Assembly: GCA_023079485.1 (NCBI GenBank)
Contig: CM041084.1
Coordinates: 105,362,967 to 105,426,966, forward strand
Length of the DNA: 64,000 nt
DNA from: Archilochus colubris
Lineage: Eukaryota > Chordata > Aves > Apodiformes > Trochilidae
Reading direction: 5' to 3'
Shown: piece after piece, positions 1 through 12,200 of the stretch
Layout: each line of letters opens with the position of its first letter
Numbering within the stretch: the stretch's first letter is position 1
Notes under the pieces: generated by a model
What the model was told of the DNA's origin: nothing
What the model saw: the letters and a program-made list of their open reading frames with translations, nothing else
Databases searched by the model: none
Made by a program: the position numbers and the translations under genes

Positions 1-98
1 GAAGGGGTAGATCCCGGAGCCCCAGGACCAGCCCTAGGACATCGTCCAGGAATGGGCTAAACCCCGAGGCCTCAGGATCAGCCCTAGGAGCAAGAAGG
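1..98. repeat. Diverged tandem repeat, about 49-bp unit
   Basis: Two head-to-tail copies (1..49 and 50..98) share roughly three quarters of their bases over the first 40 positions. The clearest shared core is CAGCCCTAGGA, at about 30..40 and 79..89. The window edge cuts the array, so more copies may lie to the left. It is locally GC-rich compared with the AT-rich sequence after position 110. This looks like an old minisatellite; I see no coding potential. Confidence 0.6.
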
Positions 99-429
99 GC
101 TCCTCCCACTACAAGCTGCATTTTAATATCAGCATCTTTTCTACCTCCTGAATTTTCCAGGAATTTCAGGATCTCAAGTGACCAGACTTGGGCACATGCG
201 GGTAGGGTCAGGTCAGTATTGAGTCATTACCTGAGCTTTTTTGTGTATTTAGGTACATTTTAAAGGGACTAAAAATCAGTTCCATGGCTTTGACCACAAA
301 CCTGATTTAATAACTGCTTCAGCCCTGGAGGTCATTAGTTCTTAGGCCAAAATTCATTAACTCTTCAGTCATGACAGTATAACTAGCACGCTTTGAACGG
401 ATTCACAAGAATTAAGTCTCCATTTAAAT
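99..429. other. Intergenic, nothing recognised
   Basis: Unique AT-rich sequence between the 49-bp repeat and the purine tract. I see no exon, RNA gene or transposon end here. Confidence 0.5.
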
Positions 430-647
430 GGGGGAAAGGAAAGGAAAGGAAAGGAAAGGAAAGGAAAGGAAAGGAAAGGAAAGGAAAGGAGAAGAGAAGA
501 GAAGAAAAAAGAGAAGAAAAGAGAAGAGAAGAGAAGAAAAGAAAAGAAAAGAAAAAAGAGAAGAGACGAAAAGAGAAGAGAAGAGAAGAGACGAAAAGAA
601 AAGAAAAGAAAGGAAAAGAAAAGAAAAGAAAAGAAAAGAAAAGAGAG
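430..647. repeat. 218-bp polypurine tract
   Basis: The plus strand is almost entirely A and G. The only interruptions are two C residues, at 567 and 592. It begins with GGAAA/AAGGA pentamers (about 433..490), passes through AAGAG-type repeats and ends as AAAAG pentamers. Long reading frames here on both strands (Lys/Glu/Arg-rich on plus, Phe/Leu/Ser-rich on minus) are by-products of the repeat, not genes. Uninterrupted purine strands of this length with mirror symmetry can form intramolecular triplexes, which is known for such tracts but not shown here. Confidence 0.95.
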
Positions 648-2514
648 TTTCAGCTGGATTTTTTTGCCAAAGCCAGTGTATTGCATAACTGAATTCTTGG
701 TCCCTTCAATCACTAAGTTGCTTGTGAAAAAAAAAGATCCCTTAGCTGATGTGGTGAGTGTACCAGTGGCCTTTTCAGAAGCCTCATCATCCTTCTGTCT
801 CTAGACTCAGATCAGCAAGGCAGTCAAGCACATGCTTATCTTTAGGTATGTACTTAGTACCCTTAACTTGCTGCTTTCACAGCAGGTTAGAAAGGCTAAG
901 CACACACTCAGAAACAGGCACACACTTACCTAACCCCTTCTTTATTACAGCACTTGTAACCAGTGAAGAGCCCTAACTGTAGCCAAATTCCTGTTACTAT
1001 TAATGCTGAAAACAAGCACAAATATTTACTTAAAATATTAATAGGCTTACCATATCTTATCTTTGACATAATTACTTTAATTAAAGGAATTTATAAAAAC
1101 TAATGCTATGTCTATATGCCCTAGCAGTAGCATATGAGAATAATGGAATTTAGAGTAACTGACTTATTAATCTTAAAATATGTACTTGGGATGAAAAAGG
1201 TAAAATTGAATACAAGGAAGCAATGCATATGCATATTGTGTTCTATAACTTAGACTTGGGTGTATTGTGTTTATACATATAAAAGGTATATACTAGGTGA
1301 TTGTCATTAAACATATTTTTTCATTTCTGTATTCTGTAAAATATGAAAATATATACAAAGCATGCCATTTTACTGCTTCTTGACAGAAATATTTTAGTTT
1401 GCATTGCTCTTTTATATGAATAAAATGTAGATAGCAAACATAACCAAGATCTTTAACACTATATATACACTAACATTATGTACTTAGTTTGTATACCTAA
1501 CCCCATCTGCTACTACAACTACTACTTTGTCCCTGCACTCATTGGCTGTAGCATTCTCCAGTGTTTTTCTTCCTCCCCTCCCCAGAAAATTTCCTTCAAC
1601 CTCTCCCCAGTGCCTTGCAGTCAGGTGAAGTCTTCATTGACCTCTTCATAGCCATCTCTTCCCTCCTTAACCTGTGAACAACTTCAGACATCATTCCCCT
1701 ACCTTTTCCTTAAAATCTTATTTTCTTTGGCTTCTGTCTGTCCTTCTGCTTCTGTAATTTCTTTTTTTTTGGCATGTCACAGAGCTTTGCAATGACTACT
1801 GACCATGTTATCCAACACTGCCTCATTGCCAACACTCCTGGCTGGTGAGTGAAGAACCATCTTTGTCTTCCACGTTGATATAACACTGACTACCAATCTG
1901 AATGTTAAGAAATATATGTTAATGTCTGGTTGCTGTGACACAGGAACTACCCACAGCTAAGGGTATTTTTCACTTGTTGATTTGTTTAAACAATTGGTAT
2001 AGGAATGGCAATGTACTGTTTACATATGGTTGCTTCGTATCATTTTTATGGCATTGCCTTCTCAAACGTGATTACACAGCAAAAGAAACAATGTCAAATC
2101 ATGTCTTCTTTGTAAGGGAAATCTGCTCTCTAAGACTACAAGTCTGGTGTACTAGCCAAAAGCATACATAATTTAAAAGGTACTTCGAATCCTGCCTCAA
2201 AAATTGTGTGAAATATGGGTAAGGTTGAAGGGAAGAAACTACATAGATGGCAAGTTGCATGAGAAAATTTTTCTCCCAACTATGATCCTATTAGAAAACA
2301 AGAGGCTTTTTTTTTTTTATTTGTGCATATATGTATGTCAGTGACATGGTAGAAATCATAGCCTAGAAGAGACACAGGAATCTATTTGTTTGTGTCCCTG
2401 TCTATTTGGTAAAACAAACAATTGATTACTGAAATAAATATGGTTGTGTACTCTAAATAGGAATGCTATGAGATTCCAAGTTACTTAAGCATATTGTATA
2501 GATCATCTGTGTTT

Positions 2515-2544
2515 GACAATAATGTGCTCGACACTAATGTGCTC
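2515..2544. repeat. 15-bp tandem duplication
   Basis: GACAATAATGTGCTC (2515..2529) is followed directly by GACACTAATGTGCTC (2530..2544). They differ at one base of 15. Likely a replication-slippage duplication. Confidence 0.9.
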
Positions 2545-5500
2545 ACCCAAGTATCTTTACTCCTTACCACCATGCTCTGCTAGGTGAGGAACTAATAGAC
2601 CAGCAAGACCTGGATAGGACACAGAGGCAAATGCAGCTTTATTTCAACCTTGAGTCAGCCTAGACATCATAACTGCATGAAGAAGTTTAATTTGTCTTTA
2701 GACTTAATTTGACTTAATTTGACTTTAGAAAACATTGCACTGTTGCTTATATCTGCCCTTTCTTATAAGTTCTGAACTGGGGTTCATACGGTCATTAATT
2801 CTAATAGCAACGGGAAAGCAGGAGAAAGAAACACAGCAGGGCATGAAACAAAAATTCTGAGAACAAGTATGATTTAACGTTTAAATCCAATCTCCTTTAT
2901 ATTATGTTAGGGAGTTTGAGATGTGCTTTTTTAATCTTATCTTCCAGGATTTTTTTTCCACAGGAAAAGTTCCCCATAAATTCACAAAGCATTCTGGCAC
3001 TTGGTATGGTTTTAGACCCTGAGAATTTATTATTCATGAAATAGGTCTTTTGAAGTACAATTTCTAAGTATTGATGTTTTATCTTTCAACAGTGAACATG
3101 AGCACATGCTTAAAGGCCCACTGACAACCACTCAGGAATAGCTCAACAGTTCATATCTAGGTAAGGTCTTCCCCACACAGGGAATCTTTTGTAAATATTA
3201 GCTCCTAGAATCACAACACTAATGCATGTAGTTAATAATTATCACAATATGCCAAAACTGCACAGTTTGCTCCCTGATTACAATATTAAATTGCTATTGA
3301 GCTGTGGTACTTGCTTCAGGCAATACTACTGAAAAGCCTCCAAAGACTTTGGTTGGCCTCCCCACACAACCATGGGAAATGCATGCTTGCACAGAAAGCA
3401 CAGGCAGCACTGGGGTTTGCCAGAAAACAAACAAAACTCAGATAATAGAAGGAAGGTTTTATCAGAGCTGAAGTGTCCTTTCATTTGGGAGCTGTCATCT
3501 TGTGGAAAGAAAACCCATACTCTCATTTGATTAGTGCTTCTGTGGCAGACCATTACCATGAGCTGAGGGCTTCCAGAGAGTCATGGAGAGTACTGAGCAG
3601 TCAGCTCTGAAAGTCTTTGTTTTAGTTGCTTTTGATGGTATCTAAAAAGGAGCTAAGCCACTTCACAGAAGTTTAGAGGTTCCACCTGTCATGTTTGTGC
3701 ACCTCTATTAGTGTATTTTCTGCTGATACTTTTGCCCATCTCCCTGCAGGTACTTGTGGAAGACAGCTGCTGGTGTCATTGTTCACCTTGGTCATGCATT
3801 ACAAATTCCTAGACTCTAAACACCAATCCTTCTTTCAGGTCTTGGTTCTTTATCTTTCTAAGCCCATGAACCATACTTCCCAATCTGAAGAGTCTCCATT
3901 TAACTGCAAAATTCAGAAGCAGTTCAAGCTATCTCCCTAGATTTTGGTCATCAGTCATTTAGACAACATTTAGACAATATCAGTCATCAACATTTAGACA
4001 AGATCAGGGAGAAGGATCTAAGCGGTACAGTGATGTCTGAGCACAGATCAGGTCCTAGATTAAGATTTCTGCTTGAGAACAAGAGTTGGAAAGTGCTTCT
4101 ACAATGTCAGCTAGCTAGTTCCCAGTAATCTGGTACTTACGTGTAACCCTTATTTGATGTGACAAATAAGGTGTGACAAATCTATCAGGAGTGAAGTTTC
4201 AGATTCAGGATTTCTTTCCTCTTTGCCTGTGACAGAAGATAACGTCTCTGTGATTTTTCTGAAGTGAACACATTTAACCTCTATTGAAGTGCTGAAGACA
4301 GCACAGCCAGAAAAAGGATTGCAATTATTAGGTTATCAGTAGGAGTAGTCCAGGAATGGGATTTGAAGATACAGATTCCAATTCTTGCACTCACAAAAGG
4401 CTGTTGAAAGACAGCAGGCAGACTTTCAGCTCTTTCTATAAAGCAAAGCCAGGTGTTTGCACTTGGAAAGTGCAGGTGCAAGTTTATGCACTTGAGTTTA
4501 TCAGACCCAGGCTGAAACTGTATCCCCTATGAGATCATATGCTATTGTCCAGCTTCTGCATCATTATGGCATGCTACTTATGTGGGGTTTGGGAGTTACT
4601 CTTGAAATCACTGTGCTGGGCTTTTTTTGTGAGTTTTATGGTCTCTTTAACAGATCTATGTGAGTTACATTGGGCAAGGCTTCCATCTTCCTTCAGAAAA
4701 CATATGCTACATTGAAATAGTAATAGTACTTCAAGAAAGAAAGAACTTATATGTGCTGGTTGCTTGACAGAAACTATGTATAGGCTGAATTCAGTATTGC
4801 ATTTCAGCTTTTACAGCCTGTTGAGATGCTTCCTTAGAGAAGATGGTAATGTTTACTTGTCCGTTTTATTTATGCACTTGCTGGATTGCAGACTGTGAGT
4901 TTCAGATCTCAGCTGTCAGCCTTCTGCCATGGTCCTCTTGTCCAGAATGAAATGTCATTCTTAAATTAAATCACAAAGGTGTTACAAAGAAAAAGAAAAG
5001 GAAAAATTTGTCTCCAGACTGTTTTCAGAGTTCTTCTGAAACCCAGATCATAAAATCAAATTGAAAAAAACTGTTGGGCCATTAAGTCTGTCCTGCTATC
5101 AGCTCCTGCTAGTTTCCTATCACCTATTTTATCTGACATTGTAGTGCCTAATTTTAAACGTCCCAAGCAAAAGTTGTAGCTCTGCATTCTTTTGTTTGTG
5201 CACCAAATTCGAATTGAGGTAGTGAAATACTGCTTTTTTCTGCTGATTTTGTTCTGCTAGGCACTGTTGAGATATGTTATGTCCTGTCAACAACCCCTCT
5301 TCAAGAATAACCTGGGAAAGCAAGTAATCTATAACACAAGTAACAAGGGTCTGCTCTCTTTATTCCAGTTTCTTCTTCTATGACAGCTAACACAGAACAA
5401 GATCAACACTTGTTGTGGAAAACAAAAGGCAAAGAACTGCCTCATGTTATATGTTATATTGGCAGATAAGATCAATTATTTATGCATTACCATTGGCAGA

Positions 5501-6076
5501 GCAGCAGTCAGGTCAGGTTCCTGATTGTGCTGTCTGTGGGCATTTTCCTGATGTATGTCAGCTCCGTTCTTGGTCAAATATTATGGTCCCATCCTGCAGC
5601 CAAGTGTGTCTGTCTTTTGTATGGGAATCACTACTGAAAGAAAAGACACAGACAGACACAGGAAAAATGTCATCTCAAGCAGCCTATATGTGTTTTGTTA
5701 ATTCTGCACTGTGCTATAATTTTGATCTGGACAAAATTGTTTGGATTTGAAACTTGAACACAGGAGCTGGAATAACGGTACTTAGTGTGCATTATTCCAA
5801 AGGAAACCCAACAAAGCTAGCATATTTTAAAAGACTAAGATAGAAAGAGACAAACTGGTGTCAGTATTATTTTGAAGCTTTTATAGAAGTTGTAGTTATA
5901 TATTTTTCTTTAACTCCTTCTCACCTTTTCTAATACATCTCCCTTTTACTTTTAGCCAAATACAGAAGATAATTTTTCATCTGTACCCTTAAAACTCTTG
6001 CCCTGTATTTCACAATCAACCTGTTAGCACTGCAAGCTGCGGCTGAGGTGAGCTCTGACTTCCCTATTTGCTCCTT

Positions 6077-6104
6077 CTTTGATGGCAAAGATTTGCCATC
6101 AGAG
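6077..6104. other. 28-bp near-perfect palindrome with GATGGC/GCCATC arms
   Basis: The left arm CTTTGATGGCAAA (6077..6089) pairs with TTTGCCATCAGAG (6092..6104) around a central GA. The inner ten base pairs are perfect. GATGGC and its complement GCCATC resemble the core bound by the zinc-finger factor YY1, here in inverted orientation. The structure is visible; the binding idea is inference. No coding context is evident. Confidence 0.6.
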
Positions 6105-7989
6105 CTGACAAGCCAGCAGCAGCCTCGCCAGCTGCAAGAAACATCTCTCTTCACTGACAAAATATCCCATCAGCCAGTATTAGTCTGGAGAGTGTATCTC
6201 TCCCAAAAAAGCCCTACATCTTTGCCACGAGTTGCAGTGTGAAAGCCCTACCATCAGGGCAGCAGTCAAAATTTATTCTCAGGCTGGCCTCACATGTTAA
6301 CTTATCACCAAACTAAACTCCTTGCTGAAAGGCTGGAGCTTGTATTCACAGAGGGTGAAAATTGGTTCCACTGGGAAAGCTTCAAAGTCATTTCAGCCAT
6401 TAAACTGTGGCTGGATGTATCATAAGTACAGGAGAGGTCGAGGCACTGCCTGTGAACCACGGGGACTTGGTAAAGAAGTTCCTGCTGAAATTGGCAGCGC
6501 AATTGTGTATTCTGTTTCAGTCCAGCTCTGCAGCAGGAGTGAGTCTCGTTTGTACATGAGACTCATTATGCTTCCCCTGTTTAACATACCAATTACTTTC
6601 TGTATTTACCATGTTTAGAGTGACTTCATGTCAAAAATTAATAACGCTAAAATAAAGAGCTGCACTGATGTATGCTAAAGGGGAAGCATGGCAGGCTAAT
6701 AGAATGAGTAATGGAAACAGAAGGTAGATTTGCAGCTGTGGGGATCACATCCAGATGAATTTCATGGTCTGCCATGGGGGGGAAGGGGACCCACAGAGGC
6801 CCATGTGTTCTTTAAGGCACACTTCAGACTGTGGCAAGTGTATCTTGAGAGGTCACAGCGCCGAGTAATTTCACCCTGTAAGCAGTGTAAACACTTAGCG
6901 GTGCCAGTCAGTCCCTCTAAGAGCTTTGCTCTTCCAAATTTCTCATCTGTCTTTCCATACTGGACAGAAATATTTGGGGTACAAGCAATTAAGCTTGGAG
7001 GAGATGATGACAGAGAAATGTCTGTGTCTTTTTTAACTTTGTACAAGCTTGAAGAATTGAAGAAATATTGCTTCACTCTTGCTGGTCCTAGGCAAACCCC
7101 TGTAATAGCAGTGGATCTCTGATCTTTCTTTTCAAAATTTGAGAGTCCACAAAGGATTTTACCTGGATTCCCCAGAGCCTGACAACTCCAGTGCATTATT
7201 GTTTTCTTCCAACTCTTTAATTCAGCATCTGTCTACTACTAGGGCTTGAAATGCCATGAAAATCTCTAGTAGGCAGCATTTTGTCACATCAAGGAGCACT
7301 TCTTTACCCACATTGATCACCATAGACAATAGGGTGGACAATCTCCTAATTGGAAATAACAGTATGAGGACTGTATTTATTAGTGGTGTTGGAACAGCTG
7401 TCACTAATGGATGTCATAAAACCAGTTATTCAATCTGTAACAAAAATGATGGTTGTAACCAAAGCGATGGAATTTTAATGTTTTCCTTTAAAGAAAGCCT
7501 CTGTACACAAAGACCTCAGCAAGTAAGTAGTGCACAGGCATGCACTGTTACTTTGCCCCTCCTGTTTCAGTGGGGCATTTTCCTCAGGCTGGTGTGAAAA
7601 AGGTCCTGGTTTCTGCATCACGTTGCTCACAGATGTTGCTGATTTCTTTATAGGGAATTGTGTCAGGGAAAAAGGAGACAAACTCTGATTCTGCCTACTA
7701 GCTTCAGCAGGAATGGATGGTGTTTTAACATTTTATTGTTTTTCTTGCTTTGGAAAGCTAATCCATACCTAAGCAAACAAGTTGTTTTTACAATAAAAAC
7801 ACACTCAGTGCTGAGAGTTTGCCTTGCATGTTTGCCCTCTTGTAAGAGACAACCTCCACTAAGAAATCTATATTTGGTAGTCTATTTGGTCAAGTTTTAA
7901 GAGATGCTTATGTGAATAGACTTTCTCAAGGCCATATCCTGAGCTCTTTGCTTACATCTTTTACATTTAAATTCACATTTACCTTAGTG

Positions 7990-9250
7990 GAAGTTTTCCA
8001 TCCTGCTACATGAGGATCAGCAGGGACAACTCAGATATGGCAATGCACTCTCTGAATCCTTCCCAATAATCAATGGTGTGAAACAAGGCTGTGTTCTCAC
8101 ACCCTCTCTGTTCACAATCTTCTTCAGCACAATGCTCCAAAGGGCCACGGAAGACCTCAATGAAGAAAATGGCATTTACATCTGATATGGTACTGATGGG
8201 AGTCTATTCAATCTAAGGTGATTGAATACCCACACCAGGACCCTAAATCTCCACATCCCAGAGCTATTTTTTGCTGCTGATACCGCCCTCATTGCTCACA
8301 CAGAAGCAGCTCTGCAGCACATAACATCCTGCTTTGCAGAGGCTGCAGATGTTTTGGGACTTGGAGTCAACTTGAAGAAGATAGAAGTTCTCTACCAGCC
8401 TGCACCACAGGAAACCTTCCATCATCCCCACATCACCATGGGTGAATCAGAGCTTAGGACAGTCCAGCAGTTCAGCTATCTGGGATGCATTGTTTCCTCA
8501 CATGCCAAGATCAACAAAGAGATAGACAACAGATTAGCAAAGGCATACAGAGCATTCAGAAGACTTCATGAAAGAGTCTGAAGCAATAAAAACCTAAAGA
8601 AAAGTGCAAAGATTAGGGTCTACAGAGCCATTGTACTGCCTACTCTTTTATATGGGTCTGAATCATGGGTCATCTACCACCACCACCTCTGACTCCTCAA
8701 ACACTTCCATCGGTGCTGCCTCTGTATAATACTGAACATCCACTGGAGTGACCCCATGACCAATGTCACTGTCCTTGAACAGGCAGGGGTCACCAGTATG
8801 GAGGCCATGCTACTGAGGACACAGCTGTGCTGGGCAGGACACATCTCTAGGATGGAGGATCACTTCCTCCCTGAGATTGTGCTCAATGATGAACTTGCCA
8901 CTGAGAGGAGCCCCAAAGAGGAGATACAGGGACTCCCTGAAACAATCCCTCAGCTTTGGCCATACTGACTGCCAGCAGTGTCCTCTCTGGCCTCCAGTCA
9001 GGAGAAATGGAGACGCAGCATCGTAACACTTCTGCCTCCTTTGAGAACACAGCAGAATCAGTCTTGAGGAGAAAAGTAACACAGAAAGCACTGCGCCCTG
9101 GCTGTCCCCTCACAGGAGACTTTCTGCTGGGCCTTTTGCACCCACACTGCCTCTCCCACATTGGCTTTATCAGCCATCAGTGTGCTTGCAGCAAGTGTGG
9201 GGAGAGCCCTTCTGAAATCTTCATTTGTAAAGCCAAGCCATGATGATGAC
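7990..9250 (+). mobile_element. RTE-like non-LTR retrotransposon (LINE), 5'-truncated
   Basis: This is the 3' part of a non-LTR retrotransposon distinct from CR1. The translated sequence carries reverse transcriptase blocks in the usual order: NGVKQGCVLTPSLF (from about 8072), ELFFAADTALIAHTE (from about 8261), FSYLGCIVS (from about 8471), the LPTLLYGSESWV thumb block (around 8637) and LCWAGHISRMED (around 8827). A Cys/His cluster follows near 9150..9200. The wording matches BovB/RTE-related elements (often annotated in databases as craniofacial-development-protein-2-like), not the [10 protein letters not shown] wording of CR1. The endonuclease half is absent, so the copy is 5'-truncated. The 3' end is probably just past a short TGATGATGA run at 9241..9249. 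The clade call is from motif memory and needs a database search. Confidence 0.8.
8024..9243 (+). pseudogene. Decayed RTE-like reverse transcriptase ORF
   Basis: One reading frame carries the RT similarity from about 8024 to 8968 but is broken by TGA stops at 8183, 8219, 8579 and 8690. After a frame change near 8955 the similarity continues to a stop at 9241. The active-site block that normally reads FADD reads FAAD (8270..8281), so a catalytic aspartate pair is lost. The last part carries a Cys/His arrangement, GFISHQCACSKC, resembling the C-terminal zinc-finger-like tail of this family. Between stops the sequence is well preserved, which suggests moderate rather than very great age. It cannot encode an active enzyme. 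Confidence 0.8.
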
Positions 9251-12200
9251 TTGTCATTTTTTTTCCACTGCAAACTCAGTCATGCTCTGAAGGCAAGGCA
9301 AAGTTCTCTCCTTCCAATGTATCACTCGCAGGTCATGAAATCTGCCAGACTAAATATGAAAAAATTATCATTGTGCAAATATTACTGGCCTCTTCCACAA
9401 GGAGAAATTCCACTCGTGCCAACTCTAAAGATGAAAAAATTAAAGACTTAGGAACACTTGTTAACAATTGGTGTGTGCACTGACTGGCATGGCAACTGCT
9501 AAGGAATACAGAGTTTTATTGATAATACAATAAAGAGGAACCAGCTCACCTGTCCTGAAGAGGGTTGGTTTTGCAGGGCTAAAATCCATAAACTTTTTGG
9601 TTTGAACACAAGCAGCAATGATTCTTAACACACAGAGGAACAGCTCTGCTGTGTAAGAAGGTACCATTCTTAAACCATTGCCTTCTGAACAGCACACACA
9701 TCCATCCTATACTCTTGAACAAGCTTGGTGTAATTCTTCCAACATCATGGACAAAACCACGTTATGAAATCTCGGTCACTCTATTTCATCCTGCTTTCAT
9801 TTAGGGTTGCCTCTCACTGGCTGTGCAGAAATAATACAACTGTAGGAATATCTCAGGTTTAAATGTCCTTCAGAAGACCTCTTCCTCAAGGTATGGTGAA
9901 TGATGGGGTATGGCTTCTGGAAGACAGAGGCTGAAGCCATCTTTATTGTAGCTATGAAGCACAAGAAGTAAAACCACTTTCATGCCAAGATGTTATGCCC
10001 AGCTGCTGTACCCATCCATGGAAGAAACTCTGCAATACTTTGTGTGCTTACCTCCACCACCAGGAATTAGAATAATAAACCAAACAGCTTTAATACCTGT
10101 TTGCTTTTGCAATTATATTACACTTTGTTTTTTTTAAGTGGTTTCTGCACTCAAGATACATCAAACACATGGCACAGAAGGGAAACCAGTGGTGCTATAA
10201 CTAGTTGCACACAGGAGAGAAGCACACAGTCCACATTGTTGCATTCCTACTTGGTGACAACACCGGGCTATTGGGCACTTGTTCTGAGGTGCTCTGAGGT
10301 CTCTGATACCGTCCCTGATGCCAGGCATTCCAGAGTTTGCCCCACAGGGACTATCTAGAGTTTTGTTGATGTTACAAGCCAATTGCTAAAGCAAACTTTC
10401 TTGTGAGGAGTTTTTCAGGAGGATCTTCTTGTCATGGTGAAAAATATTCTGTGCAGTGAAAGCATCCACTTGGGCTAGAAGACACCATTCCAGCACTATT
10501 TTAGTCAGAGTAAGGACTTGTCCCTCATCCCAGGTGAATATTTTATTTCATCATGATCTAAAGCAGACCTGGTTTAGGACATATCAAATATTTTTACAGG
10601 ATCACAATGGCCATTTTCCTGCATGCCTCCCTAAGACATGAACTAAAAATGATCTATGCTAGAAATTTTGCTGCCATACCTAGCTTCTTGATGTAATTAC
10701 AGGATTTGGTTAACAGCAGTAATTCGTAACTGCTCGAAGTTATGAATAACTCAGTAATTTCTGTGCAGTTCATTCAAAGAACCTCCTTCTTTGAATCCTA
10801 ATAGATATTTTAAAGTAATCTCATCACTTGCCAGTGGCTTAGCAAAAGTTGTGTGTCACAAGATGGAACAGCAGGGAGTTCACAGATTCACATAAGAATA
10901 TCAAAGATGTGACTGTGTTGGGACTCCAAAAAAAAAAAAAATCTCACTTCAAAGGTATGGTAAATAAGTCAGGGACAAATAGCATTCTACTGATCAAAAG
11001 TATACATTAATTTTCATGGGTCACATCAAGAACATACAACTGACTTCATGCAACTGAAGCTAATCAAGGAGTCTGCATCTCGAATAGGTCTCCAGCAAGC
11101 AATGTGCACCTTCCCATGTGATACTTGTGCAACACAATTGTTTTTTGCAGGTCATCTGCAAAACACAAACAGACTAATTAGTATCTCCCACATAACATAA
11201 AATGGTGGGATGGACTAATGTTATTTGATCTCCTGGAGTATTCTCCTTGTAATCAACTCTTATTTTGTGTTGCATTATGCATAGTATATTCACTCACATC
11301 TCACCATTGTGCTGTTTTCTACCAAGAAAGGCAATGAAAATACAGGCACCCTTTTACATGAACCCACACCACATATTGCCAGAAGTAGCTTACATCTAAC
11401 CTGAGGCCAATAGCTGCTGGGAAGTAATTAGTTGTAGTGCTGCTATAATCCCTTAGTAAATGTAAGCGCAGCTCCTATTTGTATTGAAGGTGAAATGTTT
11501 GTGGTAACAAATGCCCTTTTCTCTGAATAAAAATGTATTTACTTTTAATCAATCAGGGACTCATTATCAGCATTGTCTTCATCTCCCTAAACCTTGGCCT
11601 TTTGTGTATGATTTCAGCGTTGCAGGAGACTGTCTGCATGTTATTAAGAGAATGTTGCAAAATAACTCTAATGACCTGAATCAGCTAGGGATAGACAGAA
11701 ATTACAAGGCAGTTCTATTATCTCCTGGCACCTCCAGGCTCTCACTGCACCCTTGCAGTCCTCAAAATGAAGGCAGAAGGACATTGTTGCCACTACTGTG
11801 CAGTCAGTGAGTACAAGCACATATTGCATGACGCGTGCGCTCGCACATCACAGGTGTGAAGAGCACCCTCCAAAAGGGGAGAAAGATCCTTAGGGCTTTG
11901 ATCCTGAGGACTACAGCCTATGGGTTCTGGAAAGTGACATGGAGAAATGGCTGCCTTAATTTAGGGAGTGCAACTAGCTAAGGAAACCTGGGGCAATTGG
12001 GTGTGCTCTGCAGGAGCCTTATCTGTGCGACCCAGGGGTGTCGGCCCGGAGGCTGCACAGTGCCTGCTGGGCTGAATGTCTCTGAGGTGCTGAGTCTATA
12101 ACACCTCAGAGCTCTGCAGGAGGATGGGGAGCTGCCTGCTGGATTCTCCCATAAGGCACCCTAAGCACACCTCTCCCCAGGAGTGCTGCCAAACCAAGGG

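Larger units (their letters stand above)
648..7989. other. Intergenic desert, no gene recognised
   Basis: About 7.3 kb of AT-rich unique sequence. Open frames are short, overlap on both strands and resemble no family I know. The longest are 130 codons at 6730..7122 plus and 144 codons at 6762..7196 minus; they overlap each other and neither has recognisable motifs. The visible structures are a 15-bp tandem duplication (2515..2544), reiterated ACATTTAGACAA words around 3960..4005, and the palindrome at 6077..6104. In human the interval downstream of SS18 is gene-poor, which fits. Confidence 0.6.

Noticed and set aside
369..713. Phe/Ser/Leu-rich 114-aa frame on minus, and Lys/Glu-rich frames on plus
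   Set aside because: Direct translations of the purine tract; open only because the repeat lacks stop codons.
5055..5185. Possible very old CR1-like fragment on the minus strand
   Set aside because: A few words (such as AATTTTAAACGTCCCAAG on plus) recall old CR1 tails, but I could not follow any coding block.
6730..7196. Overlapping 130-aa plus and 144-aa minus ORFs
   Set aside because: They share the same DNA on opposite strands; neither has a motif, and both fit chance in a locally GC-richer stretch.
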